Shown here piece after piece: positions 1 to 6,815 of a stretch of 35,488 bases of DNA. The notes under the pieces are model-generated. The model was not told where the DNA came from. It saw only the letters and a program-made list of their open reading frames with translations, and did no database searches. The translations under genes were made by a program, and so were the position numbers. The stretch covers positions 1 through 35,488 of the forward strand of contig JAFEAV010000066.1 in NCBI GenBank assembly GCA_018266215.1, in the 5' to 3' direction. This DNA comes from Cyanobacteria bacterium SZAS LIN-3. GTDB lineage: Bacteria > Cyanobacteriota > Vampirovibrionia > Obscuribacterales > Obscuribacteraceae. Every line of letters starts with the position of its first letter. The stretch's first letter is position 1.

Positions 1-171
1 ATCGCCTTCTCGCGATACATTGACCCGGCCAATATCAAAGGCCAGCTCTTCTCTATTTTCGTCCTTACCGTAGCCGCCGCCGAAGCCGCTGTCGGTCTGG
101 CCATTGTTCTGTCGCTTTATCGCAACAGCTCAACGGTGGATATGAATAGATTCAACCTGCTCAAGTGGTAG
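1..171 (+). CDS. nuoK: NADH-quinone oxidoreductase subunit K, C-terminal part (truncated by window edge)
   Basis: The open frame runs from base 1 to a TAG at 169-171 and gives 56 residues. They include the segment FVLTVAAAEAAVGLAIVLSLYR, which matches the last transmembrane helix of NuoK, with the conserved acidic residue in the AAAEAAVGL helix that belongs to the proton path. The protein is a small three-helix membrane subunit of respiratory complex I, and only its last helix and C-terminal tail (ending FNLLKW) are present. The rest of a nuo operon is expected to the left. It is followed after 14 nt by the convergent GT20 gene, with no obvious terminator hairpin in that gap. Recognition is by motif only, but the pattern is distinctive. 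Confidence 0.88.
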   Translation: MAFSRYIDPANIKGQLFSIFVLTVAAAEAAVGLAIVLSLYRNSSTVDMNRFNLLKW

Positions 172-185
172 GCGAAAGCTAAGTC

Positions 186-1688
186 TTACCTGGTTAAGGC
201 CTGTCGCAAAAATCCCAGAGCCCAGTTGTGCAGCTGATTCCAGCCTATCACCCGGCGCATCAGACCCATGCGTCTGCGTTTCTCTTCCGGCTCCAGCGTC
301 AGGGCAAGATGCAGCGCATCGCTGACTGATTTTGGCGATGTCGGATCTACGAGCAAGGCTCCCTGCGACAACTCCTTGGCTGAGCCGGCATTACGCGAGA
401 GCACCACAACACCCTGCTCATCGAAGCGACAGGCGACGTACTCTTTGGCGATCAGGTTGAGACCGTCTGATATGGAATTGACGCTGATAACGGCTGCCGC
501 CTGATACCAGGCCGCCAGTTGGCTCTGGTCAAGATTTCCTCGGATGTGAATAATGGGCTGCCAGCCGTCCTGGAAATATTTTTTGTTGACTGCTTCTATG
601 CGCTCTTCCACGAGCTTTTCGTAGTCCCTGGATATGTCGCCGACGCCTTTGCCCGCCTGCGATATTTGCACATAGTGGAAGCGCCGGCGCATGTCCGGTT
701 GATCTTCCAGGTAACGCTCGATGCCGTTGATGCGCTCGACCACTCCTTTGGTGGCTTCCAGTCTCTCCACGCCGAGGATGATTTGACTGGCCAGACTGTG
801 CTTTGGAATCAGCGCTTCGGACATGGGTTTGGTCGACATAGCCAACTTTTGCCAGAAGGGCAGGTCGATACCCAGGGGCATTATTGTCACTTCGGTAACT
901 TTCCCCTGGAACGTGACTGTCATCTGCTGGCAGTCTACCTGTGCGTTCGGCACCAGGGCGGCCACTGTGGCCAGGAAGTTGTCGGCGTATTCGGCGGTGT
1001 GGAAGCCGACAAGTTTGTTTTTCAGGAGTGCTTCGGTCAGTTCACGGCCAATCGGTGACTGGGCCATGACCGTTGCTTTAGGCCAGGGCACATGCCAGAA
1101 CTGGCACAGTACAAGTCCGGCTTCCGCCGCCAGGACCGGGGCGGCAAGCGCCAGTTGATAGTCATGCAACCAGCAGAGTGTGGGGAAACTATCGGAGGCG
1201 ACGGTGAGGCATTCAGATGCCACAGATTCGCAAAGCAGGCGGTAAGACTTCCAGGCCTCGGGGTCAAATTTGTTCTGTTCGCCCATGCCGTGCAGCAGCG
1301 GCGAGAGATAGTCGTGGGAAACTTCGTAGTGGGAGTTCACCAGCCAGGCCGGAACCTGCGGTGAGTAATATGCAAAACCCGGTTGGGCCGGATCATTTTG
1401 CCGCACATTGGTTGGGGCGGCCTTCTGTCCTTGTTTATTGCCGGGCAAATTGGACAGAGCGAACCAGTTGACCCGCGTGCCCAGGCGCTTAACGACCGGA
1501 GCCAGCGATGCCGGGACGCCGCCGCTCTCGCCGGGACCGGAGTAGGAGATGACATTGACTGTCGGCAAATGGATGTCGAGGCGATCAAGCTCCTCGGGAA
1601 CGATTGCCGGTAACAAAACTGGGAGTGAGGAAACTGAGGTCATATTTGGCTTACTTTGCTCGCAACAGGGAAGAGGGTGATTGGCCAC
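186..1688 (-). CDS. GT20 family glycosyltransferase, OtsA-like (trehalose-6-phosphate or glucosylglycerol-phosphate synthase type)
   Basis: The 500-aa product has the retaining GT-B architecture of family GT20, which transfers glucose from a nucleotide sugar to a sugar or polyol phosphate. Visible landmarks are the donor-loop GG at about residues 56-57 (ESGGVPASLAPVV), HDYQL at 175-179, the phosphate/donor pair R309 and K314 in VERLEATKG, and DGLNLIAKEYV at 408-418 with E416 in the nucleotide-sugar site. Length fits the family (450-500 aa). The early SNR motif that carries the acceptor-phosphate arginine in OtsA is not recognisable; the equivalent stretch reads VISYSGPG. The acceptor is therefore uncertain: trehalose-6-phosphate synthase, glucosylglycerol-phosphate synthase or another osmolyte enzyme. 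No phosphatase partner (otsB) is in the window. A second in-frame ATG at residue 16 is a possible shorter start. Confidence 0.82.
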   Translation of the reverse strand: MANHPLPCCEQSKPNMTSVSSLPVLLPAIVPEELDRLDIHLPTVNVISYSGPGESGGVPASLAPVVKRLGTRVNWFALSNLPGNKQGQKAAPTNVRQNDPAQPGFAYYSPQVPAWLVNSHYEVSHDYLSPLLHGMGEQNKFDPEAWKSYRLLCESVASECLTVASDSFPTLCWLHDYQLALAAPVLAAEAGLVLCQFWHVPWPKATVMAQSPIGRELTEALLKNKLVGFHTAEYADNFLATVAALVPNAQVDCQQMTVTFQGKVTEVTIMPLGIDLPFWQKLAMSTKPMSEALIPKHSLASQIILGVERLEATKGVVERINGIERYLEDQPDMRRRFHYVQISQAGKGVGDISRDYEKLVEERIEAVNKKYFQDGWQPIIHIRGNLDQSQLAAWYQAAAVISVNSISDGLNLIAKEYVACRFDEQGVVVLSRNAGSAKELSQGALLVDPTSPKSVSDALHLALTLEPEEKRRRMGLMRRVIGWNQLHNWALGFLRQALTR

Positions 1689-1891
1689 CGTTCCTTCAGA
1701 CGACAGTGCCTGATTTTGGTGCCAAAAGATAGCCTTTCTCGAAGTGCGAAGTGGGCGAGAGAGGCCTGGTTTCCGTTTTAAATTTTATTGCTGCATATAA
1801 AGGTAAATGATCAGGTCATGGATATCAAGTTGTTCAATCTTGATTTAATTGGAGTAATTGTTAATGTGCGGCCCCTCGACTGGCAGGCACT
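1689..1891. promoter_or_regulatory. Intergenic gap between the GT20 gene and rimM; presumed GT20 promoter
   Basis: About 200 bases separate the GT20 start from the rimM stop, both on the minus strand. The middle (about 1775-1865) is AT-rich and would hold the GT20 promoter, but I could not pick a convincing -35/-10 pair. I saw no strong terminator hairpin after rimM and no plausible small gene on either strand. Confidence 0.35.
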
Positions 1892-2407
1892 CTATTCTAG
1901 AAGCCCAGGCAGGGCCTCGATTTCCACCCGTTTGGCCTTGATGTCGACGACAGGGACCAGAGCTTTGACGAATGGTACAAGATAGGTCTTCTCGCCGTCC
2001 TTTATTTCCAGCAAGTAGCTGCCACTATCGACAATGGCGCTGACCACACCGACCGGGGCACCGCCAGTGGTGAATACATTGAGCCCGACCAGATCGCCGA
2101 ACCACCATTCGTCCTCATCCAATTCGCGCAGTTGAGATTTCTGAGTGTAGATTGTGGCACCGATCAAGGGCTCGGTTTCTTCCCGGCTGTCGTAATCAAA
2201 GAGTCGCAGCAGGACTGCTTTACCTTCGGCTTTGATCCATTTGACTTTAGCATTGTATGTGGTGCCGCCCAATTTTAGCTGTACGCTATCGACAGTTTCG
2301 ATCATGTCAAAATCGCTTTGCAATTTGACGCGCATTTCGCCGCTCAGACCTCTGACACCAGTGACGGTGCCAATCACAAAAGAATATCCATCGGGCGCGC
2401 TGCCCAT
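1892..2407 (-). CDS. rimM: Ribosome maturation factor RimM
   Basis: The 171-aa protein matches RimM, which binds S19 and the 30S head and is needed for 16S rRNA processing. The N-terminal RimM domain starts with VIGTVTGVRGLSGEMRVK (about residues 11-28), the family's G-x-hydrophobic-G-xx-G-L-x-G-E pattern. The PRC-barrel half begins at DEDEWWFGDLVGLNV (about 97-111) and ends with the typical hydrophobic strand VPFVKALVPVVDIKAKRVEI. Length is normal for the family. The ATG shares its A with the TGA of the upstream ubiX (TGATG), so translation is probably coupled. It is the last gene of the minus-strand string; the usual rpsP-rimM-trmD context is absent here. Confidence 0.93.
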   Translation of the reverse strand: MGSAPDGYSFVIGTVTGVRGLSGEMRVKLQSDFDMIETVDSVQLKLGGTTYNAKVKWIKAEGKAVLLRLFDYDSREETEPLIGATIYTQKSQLRELDEDEWWFGDLVGLNVFTTGGAPVGVVSAIVDSGSYLLEIKDGEKTYLVPFVKALVPVVDIKAKRVEIEALPGLLE

Positions 2408-3102
2408 CAGCTCTTGGTGCCTTCGTGTTCTTTATTTGGCGATTTGTTTTGCTGGATGGGACGACTGTCCTCTTTCCATCTTTTGAAGAGTTTATTGTCA
2501 AAATCAAACTGATCGAGCACCCTGCCGACGACAAAGTCGACCTGGTCCGAAACTGTTTGCGGGCGATGATAGTAACCCGGGGAAGCGCATGAGACCACAG
2601 CCCCAGCCTCGGAGAGGGCCAGCATGTTTTTCAACTGGATGTGGCCGAAGGGCATTTCTCTGACCAGAATCAGCAGCGTGCGCCGCTCCTTGAGAGTAAC
2701 GGCGGCCGCACGATGGATGAGATTTTCGGTCAGGCCCGAAGCCAGTGCGCCCAGTGTACCGAGGCTGCAAGGGACCACAGCCATGCCGCGGGTGCGGTAG
2801 CTGCCGCTGGCTACGGATGCGCCGTAATCGGTGAGACTATGTACCTTGAGTGGCACCGTATCCGGTAGCTCAAGATATCGCAGCAGGCCGCCTTTTAGAT
2901 CTTCGCCGAAACTCAGGTCGTGTTCTTCAAACATGACGCGCAGAGCTGCTCTGGAGACCAGAAGATCGACCGGCTGCCCTACTTCCATGAGATATTGCAA
3001 GAGACGCATGCCGTAAATTGCACCCGACGCGCCGGTTATCGCCAGTACAAAAGGCAGTTCGCTTTGGTTCTGGGCACTATGATTTTTTTTTGCTTGTGGC
3101 AT
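2407..3102 (-). CDS. ubiX: UbiX family flavin prenyltransferase
   Basis: The 231-aa flavoprotein family member attaches a dimethylallyl group to FMN, making the prenyl-FMN cofactor of UbiD-type decarboxylases. The N-terminal ITGASGAIYGMRLL (about 23-36) is the FMN-binding Rossmann start. The later REMPFGHIQLKNMLALSEAGAVVSCASPGYY region is the conserved prenyl-phosphate/flavin segment, followed by the family's VSDQVDFVVGRVLDQF. A short N-terminal extension and a charged C-terminal tail make it slightly longer than the usual 190-210 aa. It begins one base after the stop of the TrbI-like gene and ends in a one-base overlap with rimM, so it lies inside the secretion-linked transcript. No ubiD partner is in the window. 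Confidence 0.9.
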   Translation of the reverse strand: MPQAKKNHSAQNQSELPFVLAITGASGAIYGMRLLQYLMEVGQPVDLLVSRAALRVMFEEHDLSFGEDLKGGLLRYLELPDTVPLKVHSLTDYGASVASGSYRTRGMAVVPCSLGTLGALASGLTENLIHRAAAVTLKERRTLLILVREMPFGHIQLKNMLALSEAGAVVSCASPGYYHRPQTVSDQVDFVVGRVLDQFDFDNKLFKRWKEDSRPIQQNKSPNKEHEGTKS

Positions 3103-3103
3103 T

Positions 3104-4108
3104 TTAGAATGAGCTTCCTGGTTGTTCTACCGGCGTGCTGAGGACGCCCTGCGAATTGCCCCCGGACTGGGTTTGTCCGGAGCCGCCGCGGCTGCCTGTC
3201 TGAGCCTGCGTCTGGGCGCCATCATCTTCGTTTTGACCATTTTCACCCGCGGCCGGGCGAGTCTTGGCAAAATGCTTGCCGGTGCCGCCGGCAACCGGCT
3301 CATCTGGAGTCGGGCTATCCATGGAGGTTTTGGCGGTAGAGGCGCCGAAGGCTATTTTAAGCGGCGCATCCAGCCGGACAGTGATAGACGAGCCGCGCAA
3401 GATTATCAGGTCTCTGCCTTTGCGGACCAGTGCCCGAACTACACCACCGGCATTGCTGTTTTGCCCGCCCGATTCGCCCAGGACCGGATCGCTCAGGATT
3501 TCCTGTCGTTTTAAAACTTGCAATTTGCCCTGGCTGTTCCTGGCGCTGCGCGGTTGCATTGCCGGATTGACAGCGTCGAATCCCGCTTGTGAGCCGATGT
3601 AGGCGACTCCACTTTTGCGCGCGGTCATACCGGCGCCGCCTCGGTGGTTGCGCGCGCCGTCCGGAGCGAACGACGCTACAAGAGGATAGGTCATACCGTC
3701 AGGCAATTTTAGAGAAGACAGCTGCACTCTCAATATGCCCAGAGGGCGAGTGGCGCCTTTGTCGTGGGGCTGCGCTCCCGAGGGTATCGCCTCTGCTACT
3801 TCGCCGATTACTTCGGAGCCTGAGGGGATAAGGACTTCTGAACCGTTGGCCAGGACAGGGGCGCTGACTTCAATGGTGAAGCGCTCTCCCGAGCGAGACT
3901 CTCTGGAGCCGATCGTGCTCTGAATGCGTCCTTCGAAGGCCGTGCCGATTGGCAGGATAAGAGTTTTGCCGGCATAGGTGCTTGGGGCTCGATAAAAGTC
4001 CCGCCCGCCCTGGTCCGATGCGGAAGCACCGGGAGTGCTGATCAGAGCCGGTGTCATCGCCGCGGCGATGATGCCGAATAGTAATTTCTTCGCTGCCATG
4101 CGACTCAT
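3104..4108 (-). CDS. Exported protein with VirB10/TrbI-like core
   Basis: I place the start at the ATG ending at 4108 (334 aa). It is preceded by GGAGG with a 6-nt spacing, follows the upstream TAG by one base, and gives a clean signal peptide MSRMAAKKLLFGIIAAAMTP ending near ASA; an open frame to 4213 exists but overlaps the upstream gene. After the signal the segment LPIGTAFEGRIQSTIGSRES, then SGERFTIEVSAPV, LIPSGSEVIGEV and LKLPDGMTYPLVASFAPDG, resembles the GT-x-IPA, LIPxGS-x-LIG and PDG strands of the VirB10/TrbI beta-barrel core of T4SS outer-membrane complexes. A second conserved stretch (RDLIILRGSSITVRLDAPLKIAFG) precedes a Gly/Ser/Gln-rich tail. Unlike VirB10 it lacks a cytoplasmic domain and a retained membrane anchor. 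The match is by eye and distant, so another exported beta-domain protein remains possible. Confidence 0.55.
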   Translation of the reverse strand: MSRMAAKKLLFGIIAAAMTPALISTPGASASDQGGRDFYRAPSTYAGKTLILPIGTAFEGRIQSTIGSRESRSGERFTIEVSAPVLANGSEVLIPSGSEVIGEVAEAIPSGAQPHDKGATRPLGILRVQLSSLKLPDGMTYPLVASFAPDGARNHRGGAGMTARKSGVAYIGSQAGFDAVNPAMQPRSARNSQGKLQVLKRQEILSDPVLGESGGQNSNAGGVVRALVRKGRDLIILRGSSITVRLDAPLKIAFGASTAKTSMDSPTPDEPVAGGTGKHFAKTRPAAGENGQNEDDGAQTQAQTGSRGGSGQTQSGGNSQGVLSTPVEQPGSSF

Positions 4109-4109
4109 T

Positions 4110-4370
4110 CTAGACCTCCGTGCTCCCCGGCTCGGCCTCAGGACCGTTGTCACAGCCACTGCTGGTGGTGCTGGGGTTTTTGCAACCGTTGCTTGATAGT
4201 TTCCTGACGACAAAGGTTATCAAATAAGCTATCAACACAGCCGTAATGATAAATGATATCAGGCGCCCGAGGCCGGCGATATAAGTCAATAGTGGTTGCA
4301 GCATAATTGATGCTGCCGCCAGGACAATGAGACCACCACCCAATACTTTCAATTTGTTGTTTATTTGCAT
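4110..4370 (-). CDS. Small membrane protein, two predicted helices (86 aa)
   Basis: The 86-aa product has two hydrophobic segments (about residues 9-29 and 36-56), a basic turn VRKLSSNG and a polar Cys-containing tail (CKNPSTTSSGCDNGPEAEP). I do not recognise a family. Its stop lies one base before the start of the TrbI-like gene, and that gene's ribosome site sits inside its last codons, so the two are almost certainly cotranslated. Size and topology are compatible with a T4SS accessory or pilin-like subunit, but nothing in the sequence proves this. Confidence 0.6.
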   Translation of the reverse strand: MQINNKLKVLGGGLIVLAAASIMLQPLLTYIAGLGRLISFIITAVLIAYLITFVVRKLSSNGCKNPSTTSSGCDNGPEAEPGSTEV

Positions 4371-4444
4371 AGCGTTTTATAGGACGTTGGGGTTGACTGG
4401 CTGCCGGTTTGGAAACGGTTGGATTTGCAGGATTGGACTGCCGC

Positions 4445-4621
4445 CTAGATGCGGGGCAAATATTTCTTGGAGATGTAATAGGCTCCCAGTATGCAGATGG
4501 GTACAGACATTATCCTGACAGAGAGCGAGAGAAATGGATAGCGAATCTGCAACAGAACCATTGTAGGGCCAAGACAAAAAAGAAACGCTATACGCTGCAT
4601 GGCTTTTTCTCTTGTCGTCAT
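4445..4621 (-). CDS. Very small membrane protein (58 aa), previously easy to miss
   Basis: Reading the gap between the 135-aa and 86-aa genes shows an ATG ending at 4621 whose first four bases (ATGA) overlap the TGA of the upstream gene, the classic coupled junction. The frame runs 58 codons to a TAG at 4445-4447. The product starts MTTREKAMQRIAFLFCLGPT and continues with a second hydrophobic stretch, IMSVPICILGAYYISKKYL. Its layout (polar start, a helix, a short basic or aromatic turn, a second helix beginning near a SVPI/SLPI motif) mirrors residues 64-130 of the 135-aa protein just upstream, so it may be a truncated duplicate. Role unknown; probably an inner-membrane part of the same system. 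Confidence 0.6.
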   Translation of the reverse strand: MTTREKAMQRIAFLFCLGPTMVLLQIRYPFLSLSVRIMSVPICILGAYYISKKYLPRI

Positions 4622-5025
4622 CTGGGATTCATCAAGCTGCCCAATCTGGTAATCAGCGCCGGGGCAACCAGTTTGTTGGCGAGAAACCAGGCGGCGCCAA
4701 CGGCTATAGGCAGGGAGATGATGCGCACCTGCGCTATCAATACGGAGTAGAAGAGCTGCAAGGCGACCACTGCGATGCCGATGCAGATCACCTGCGAAAA
4801 TCTACTGACGGTAGCTTCTTGTTGATCTCGCGGCATGTTGCGAAAGGATCTGAGCAAAAACTGTTGATAAGAATCGAGATATTTTTTGAGGCCGGTTTTT
4901 GACGAATTGAAGTCTGGCCGCGGCAACTTTGGTCGGCCGTTAGCGGATATGTCTCCGTCATCGGGTGGGGTGGCGTCAAAGTCGTCGACCGTTCCCCGGC
5001 CAGTCTTTTTTCTCTTAACGCCCAT
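4618..5025 (-). CDS. Small membrane protein with polar N-terminus (135 aa)
   Basis: The first about 60 residues are hydrophilic and charged (MGVKRKKTGRGTVDDFDATP and onward). Two hydrophobic segments follow, at about 80-100 (VICIGIAVVALQLFYSVLIA) and 105-122 (IISLPIAVGAAWFLANKL), and the tail is short and basic. No family recognised. A strong GGAGG six to seven bases before the ATG supports the start. It follows the TPR gene by 26 nt and overlaps the 58-aa gene by ATGA. The position between exported TPR proteins and the VirB10-like gene suggests an inner-membrane component. Confidence 0.7.
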   Translation of the reverse strand: MGVKRKKTGRGTVDDFDATPPDDGDISANGRPKLPRPDFNSSKTGLKKYLDSYQQFLLRSFRNMPRDQQEATVSRFSQVICIGIAVVALQLFYSVLIAQVRIISLPIAVGAAWFLANKLVAPALITRLGSLMNPR

Positions 5026-5051
5026 TTCTAACCTCCAGCTGCATTTCTATC

Positions 5052-6815
5052 TTACTTCCCTTTGCCGGAATTCTCACGTTTTCTAAGTTTGGCCAGGGCC
5101 GCTTCCGCTTCCTTGCGTTGCGGATTGCTGTCATCCGAAGTTTCCAGGAATTTTTGCGCATAGTCTATTGCCTGGGACGGATCCTGTTTATCGGTCTTGG
5201 AGTAGATTTCGAAAAGGCCAAAATAGGCGGCGGCGCACTGTGGATCGGCGGAGAGGGCCTGTTTGTAGTGGTCGATTGCCGCTTCCGGTATCTTCCACAT
5301 GGCGTCTCCCAGCTTGGTGTGGCGGATAGCCTCGTTGCGCTGATTAGTAATTTTGCTCAGACCTTGCTCGGCCCGGGTGGAGACCTCGGTCATTTCCTTG
5401 GCTATCGTGTAGCCTTTTTCCGCCGAGCGGTAATCACCTTCCATGAAGCAGGAGTCGGAGATATTGATCAACTCATATGGATCTTCTCTGTGCTTCTCGA
5501 TCTGGTTGATAAATATCTTCGACGCATCGCGGAAGCGGTTCTGGGCAATTGCTTTTTCTGCTTCTGAAGCCTCAATGCGCTCTTGCAGATTGCGCGCGCC
5601 CTCTTTTACGACCGAGCCGGTCACCGATTTGTTGGCCAGGGCGTTTTGCTCGGTGATGACATTGGTCAATTTATCCATCAACTGAGTGAAATCGGGGGGA
5701 TAGGTGCCTTCCTTGCGGTATTTGCGGAAGCCGACCCGAGCCAGGCCCAGCAAGGCTTTGGGGTCGTCCGGTTTGGCGTCGAGAATAGTTTTGTATTCGG
5801 CTTCGGCCACATCCACTTTATCCTCGCGCAGGGCCAGATCGGCCAGGGCGTCGCGCAGGGAGAAATCATTGGGCAGGATTTCCAGGGCATTGTGATATTC
5901 GCCGATGGCCAGCTGACCGTCGCCGCGCAGGGCGTAGTATTCGGCCTTTTGCCGGTAGGGCTCGGGGTTGCGCGGGTCTTCCATGTTGGCCTTATTCCAG
6001 CTCTGCAGAGCAGATGGGCCATCACCCTGGTTGTGGAAAATATTGCCTTCAACCGTGTGCCATTCGCTGTTGCGCTGGCTGTCGGCGATATTGTGCAACT
6101 CCATGAAAGCGTCTTCGTTTTTGCCCTTGTTGGTCAGCACGATTGCTTTTTGCAGGTGGGCTGCCGGGTAATCGGCTTTCAGTTTGAGCGCTTTTTCCAC
6201 CAGATCTTCGGCGTCTTTGTCCTTGGGATCGAGCTTGAGCAGAGCCTGGGCCAGCATCGTCAGATTGACGCAGTTTTCGGCCAGGGTAGCGGCTTTGCGC
6301 AGGGGCGGGACGGCTGCTTCAAAGTCGTCCTGGGCCATGCGCACCAGTCCCAGCGTCTGATAGGCAAGTACAAGATTGATATTTTTGTCGATTGCTTTCT
6401 GGCAAAGATTGGCCGAAGCTTCCAGGTAAAGGTCGCGCTTGGCCGGGGAAGCGACAGTCTTGGAATGGACGTAAGAGACGTAGCCGCCGGCGGCAATCAA
6501 GTTGGGATTATCGGGGAATTTTTCCTTGGCCTTCTTGAGCAGCTTTTCCCCTTCCAAAATTTTGGCCGGCCAGTTTTGTTTGGCCAGGGCTACAACCAGC
6601 CCGGCATAAGCGTCTCCGGCTGCGTCTTCGCCCACCAGCTCGCGGTACATGTCTTCGGCGTCTTTGTACTTGCCCTGGAGTAAAAGCTCGTCGGCGTCGG
6701 CGAGGGTAGTGGCCATGGCTGGCGCAGGCATATATCCGGTCACCAGTAAGGCGACCAGGGTAAGGGCGGTCTGGATAGACCTGTACCTGATTTTATTTTG
6801 CCTTAGCCGCTTCAT
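5052..6815 (-). CDS. Exported TPR-repeat protein (587 aa)
   Basis: A signal peptide (basic MKRLRQNKIRYR, hydrophobic TALTLVALLVTGYMPAP, cleavage near AMA) is followed by at least ten TPR-like helical hairpins. Examples are ADELLLQGKYKDAEDMYREL near residue 40, VLAYQTLGLVRMAQDDFEAA near 150, the GDGQLAIGEYHNALEILPND unit near 300 and a C-terminal unit around IDHYKQALSADPQCAAAYFG. TPR arrays bind other proteins, so it is probably a periplasmic scaffold. A less regular central segment separates two TPR blocks. The start overlaps the end of the upstream TPR gene by 23 nt, implying coupled translation. No enzymatic domain seen. Confidence 0.8.
   Translation of the reverse strand: MKRLRQNKIRYRSIQTALTLVALLVTGYMPAPAMATTLADADELLLQGKYKDAEDMYRELVGEDAAGDAYAGLVVALAKQNWPAKILEGEKLLKKAKEKFPDNPNLIAAGGYVSYVHSKTVASPAKRDLYLEASANLCQKAIDKNINLVLAYQTLGLVRMAQDDFEAAVPPLRKAATLAENCVNLTMLAQALLKLDPKDKDAEDLVEKALKLKADYPAAHLQKAIVLTNKGKNEDAFMELHNIADSQRNSEWHTVEGNIFHNQGDGPSALQSWNKANMEDPRNPEPYRQKAEYYALRGDGQLAIGEYHNALEILPNDFSLRDALADLALREDKVDVAEAEYKTILDAKPDDPKALLGLARVGFRKYRKEGTYPPDFTQLMDKLTNVITEQNALANKSVTGSVVKEGARNLQERIEASEAEKAIAQNRFRDASKIFINQIEKHREDPYELINISDSCFMEGDYRSAEKGYTIAKEMTEVSTRAEQGLSKITNQRNEAIRHTKLGDAMWKIPEAAIDHYKQALSADPQCAAAYFGLFEIYSKTDKQDPSQAIDYAQKFLETSDDSNPQRKEAEAALAKLRKRENSGKGK

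Noticed and set aside
4109..4213. Longer start for the VirB10-like protein
   Set aside because: It overlaps the 86-aa gene by over 100 nt and hides the signal peptide; the ATG at 4108 has GGAGG at good spacing.
5583..6683. Long plus-strand frame of 366 codons opposite the TPR gene
   Set aside because: It is the mirror of a well-supported TPR coding frame with signal peptide and operon context; its composition has no domain and no ribosome site.
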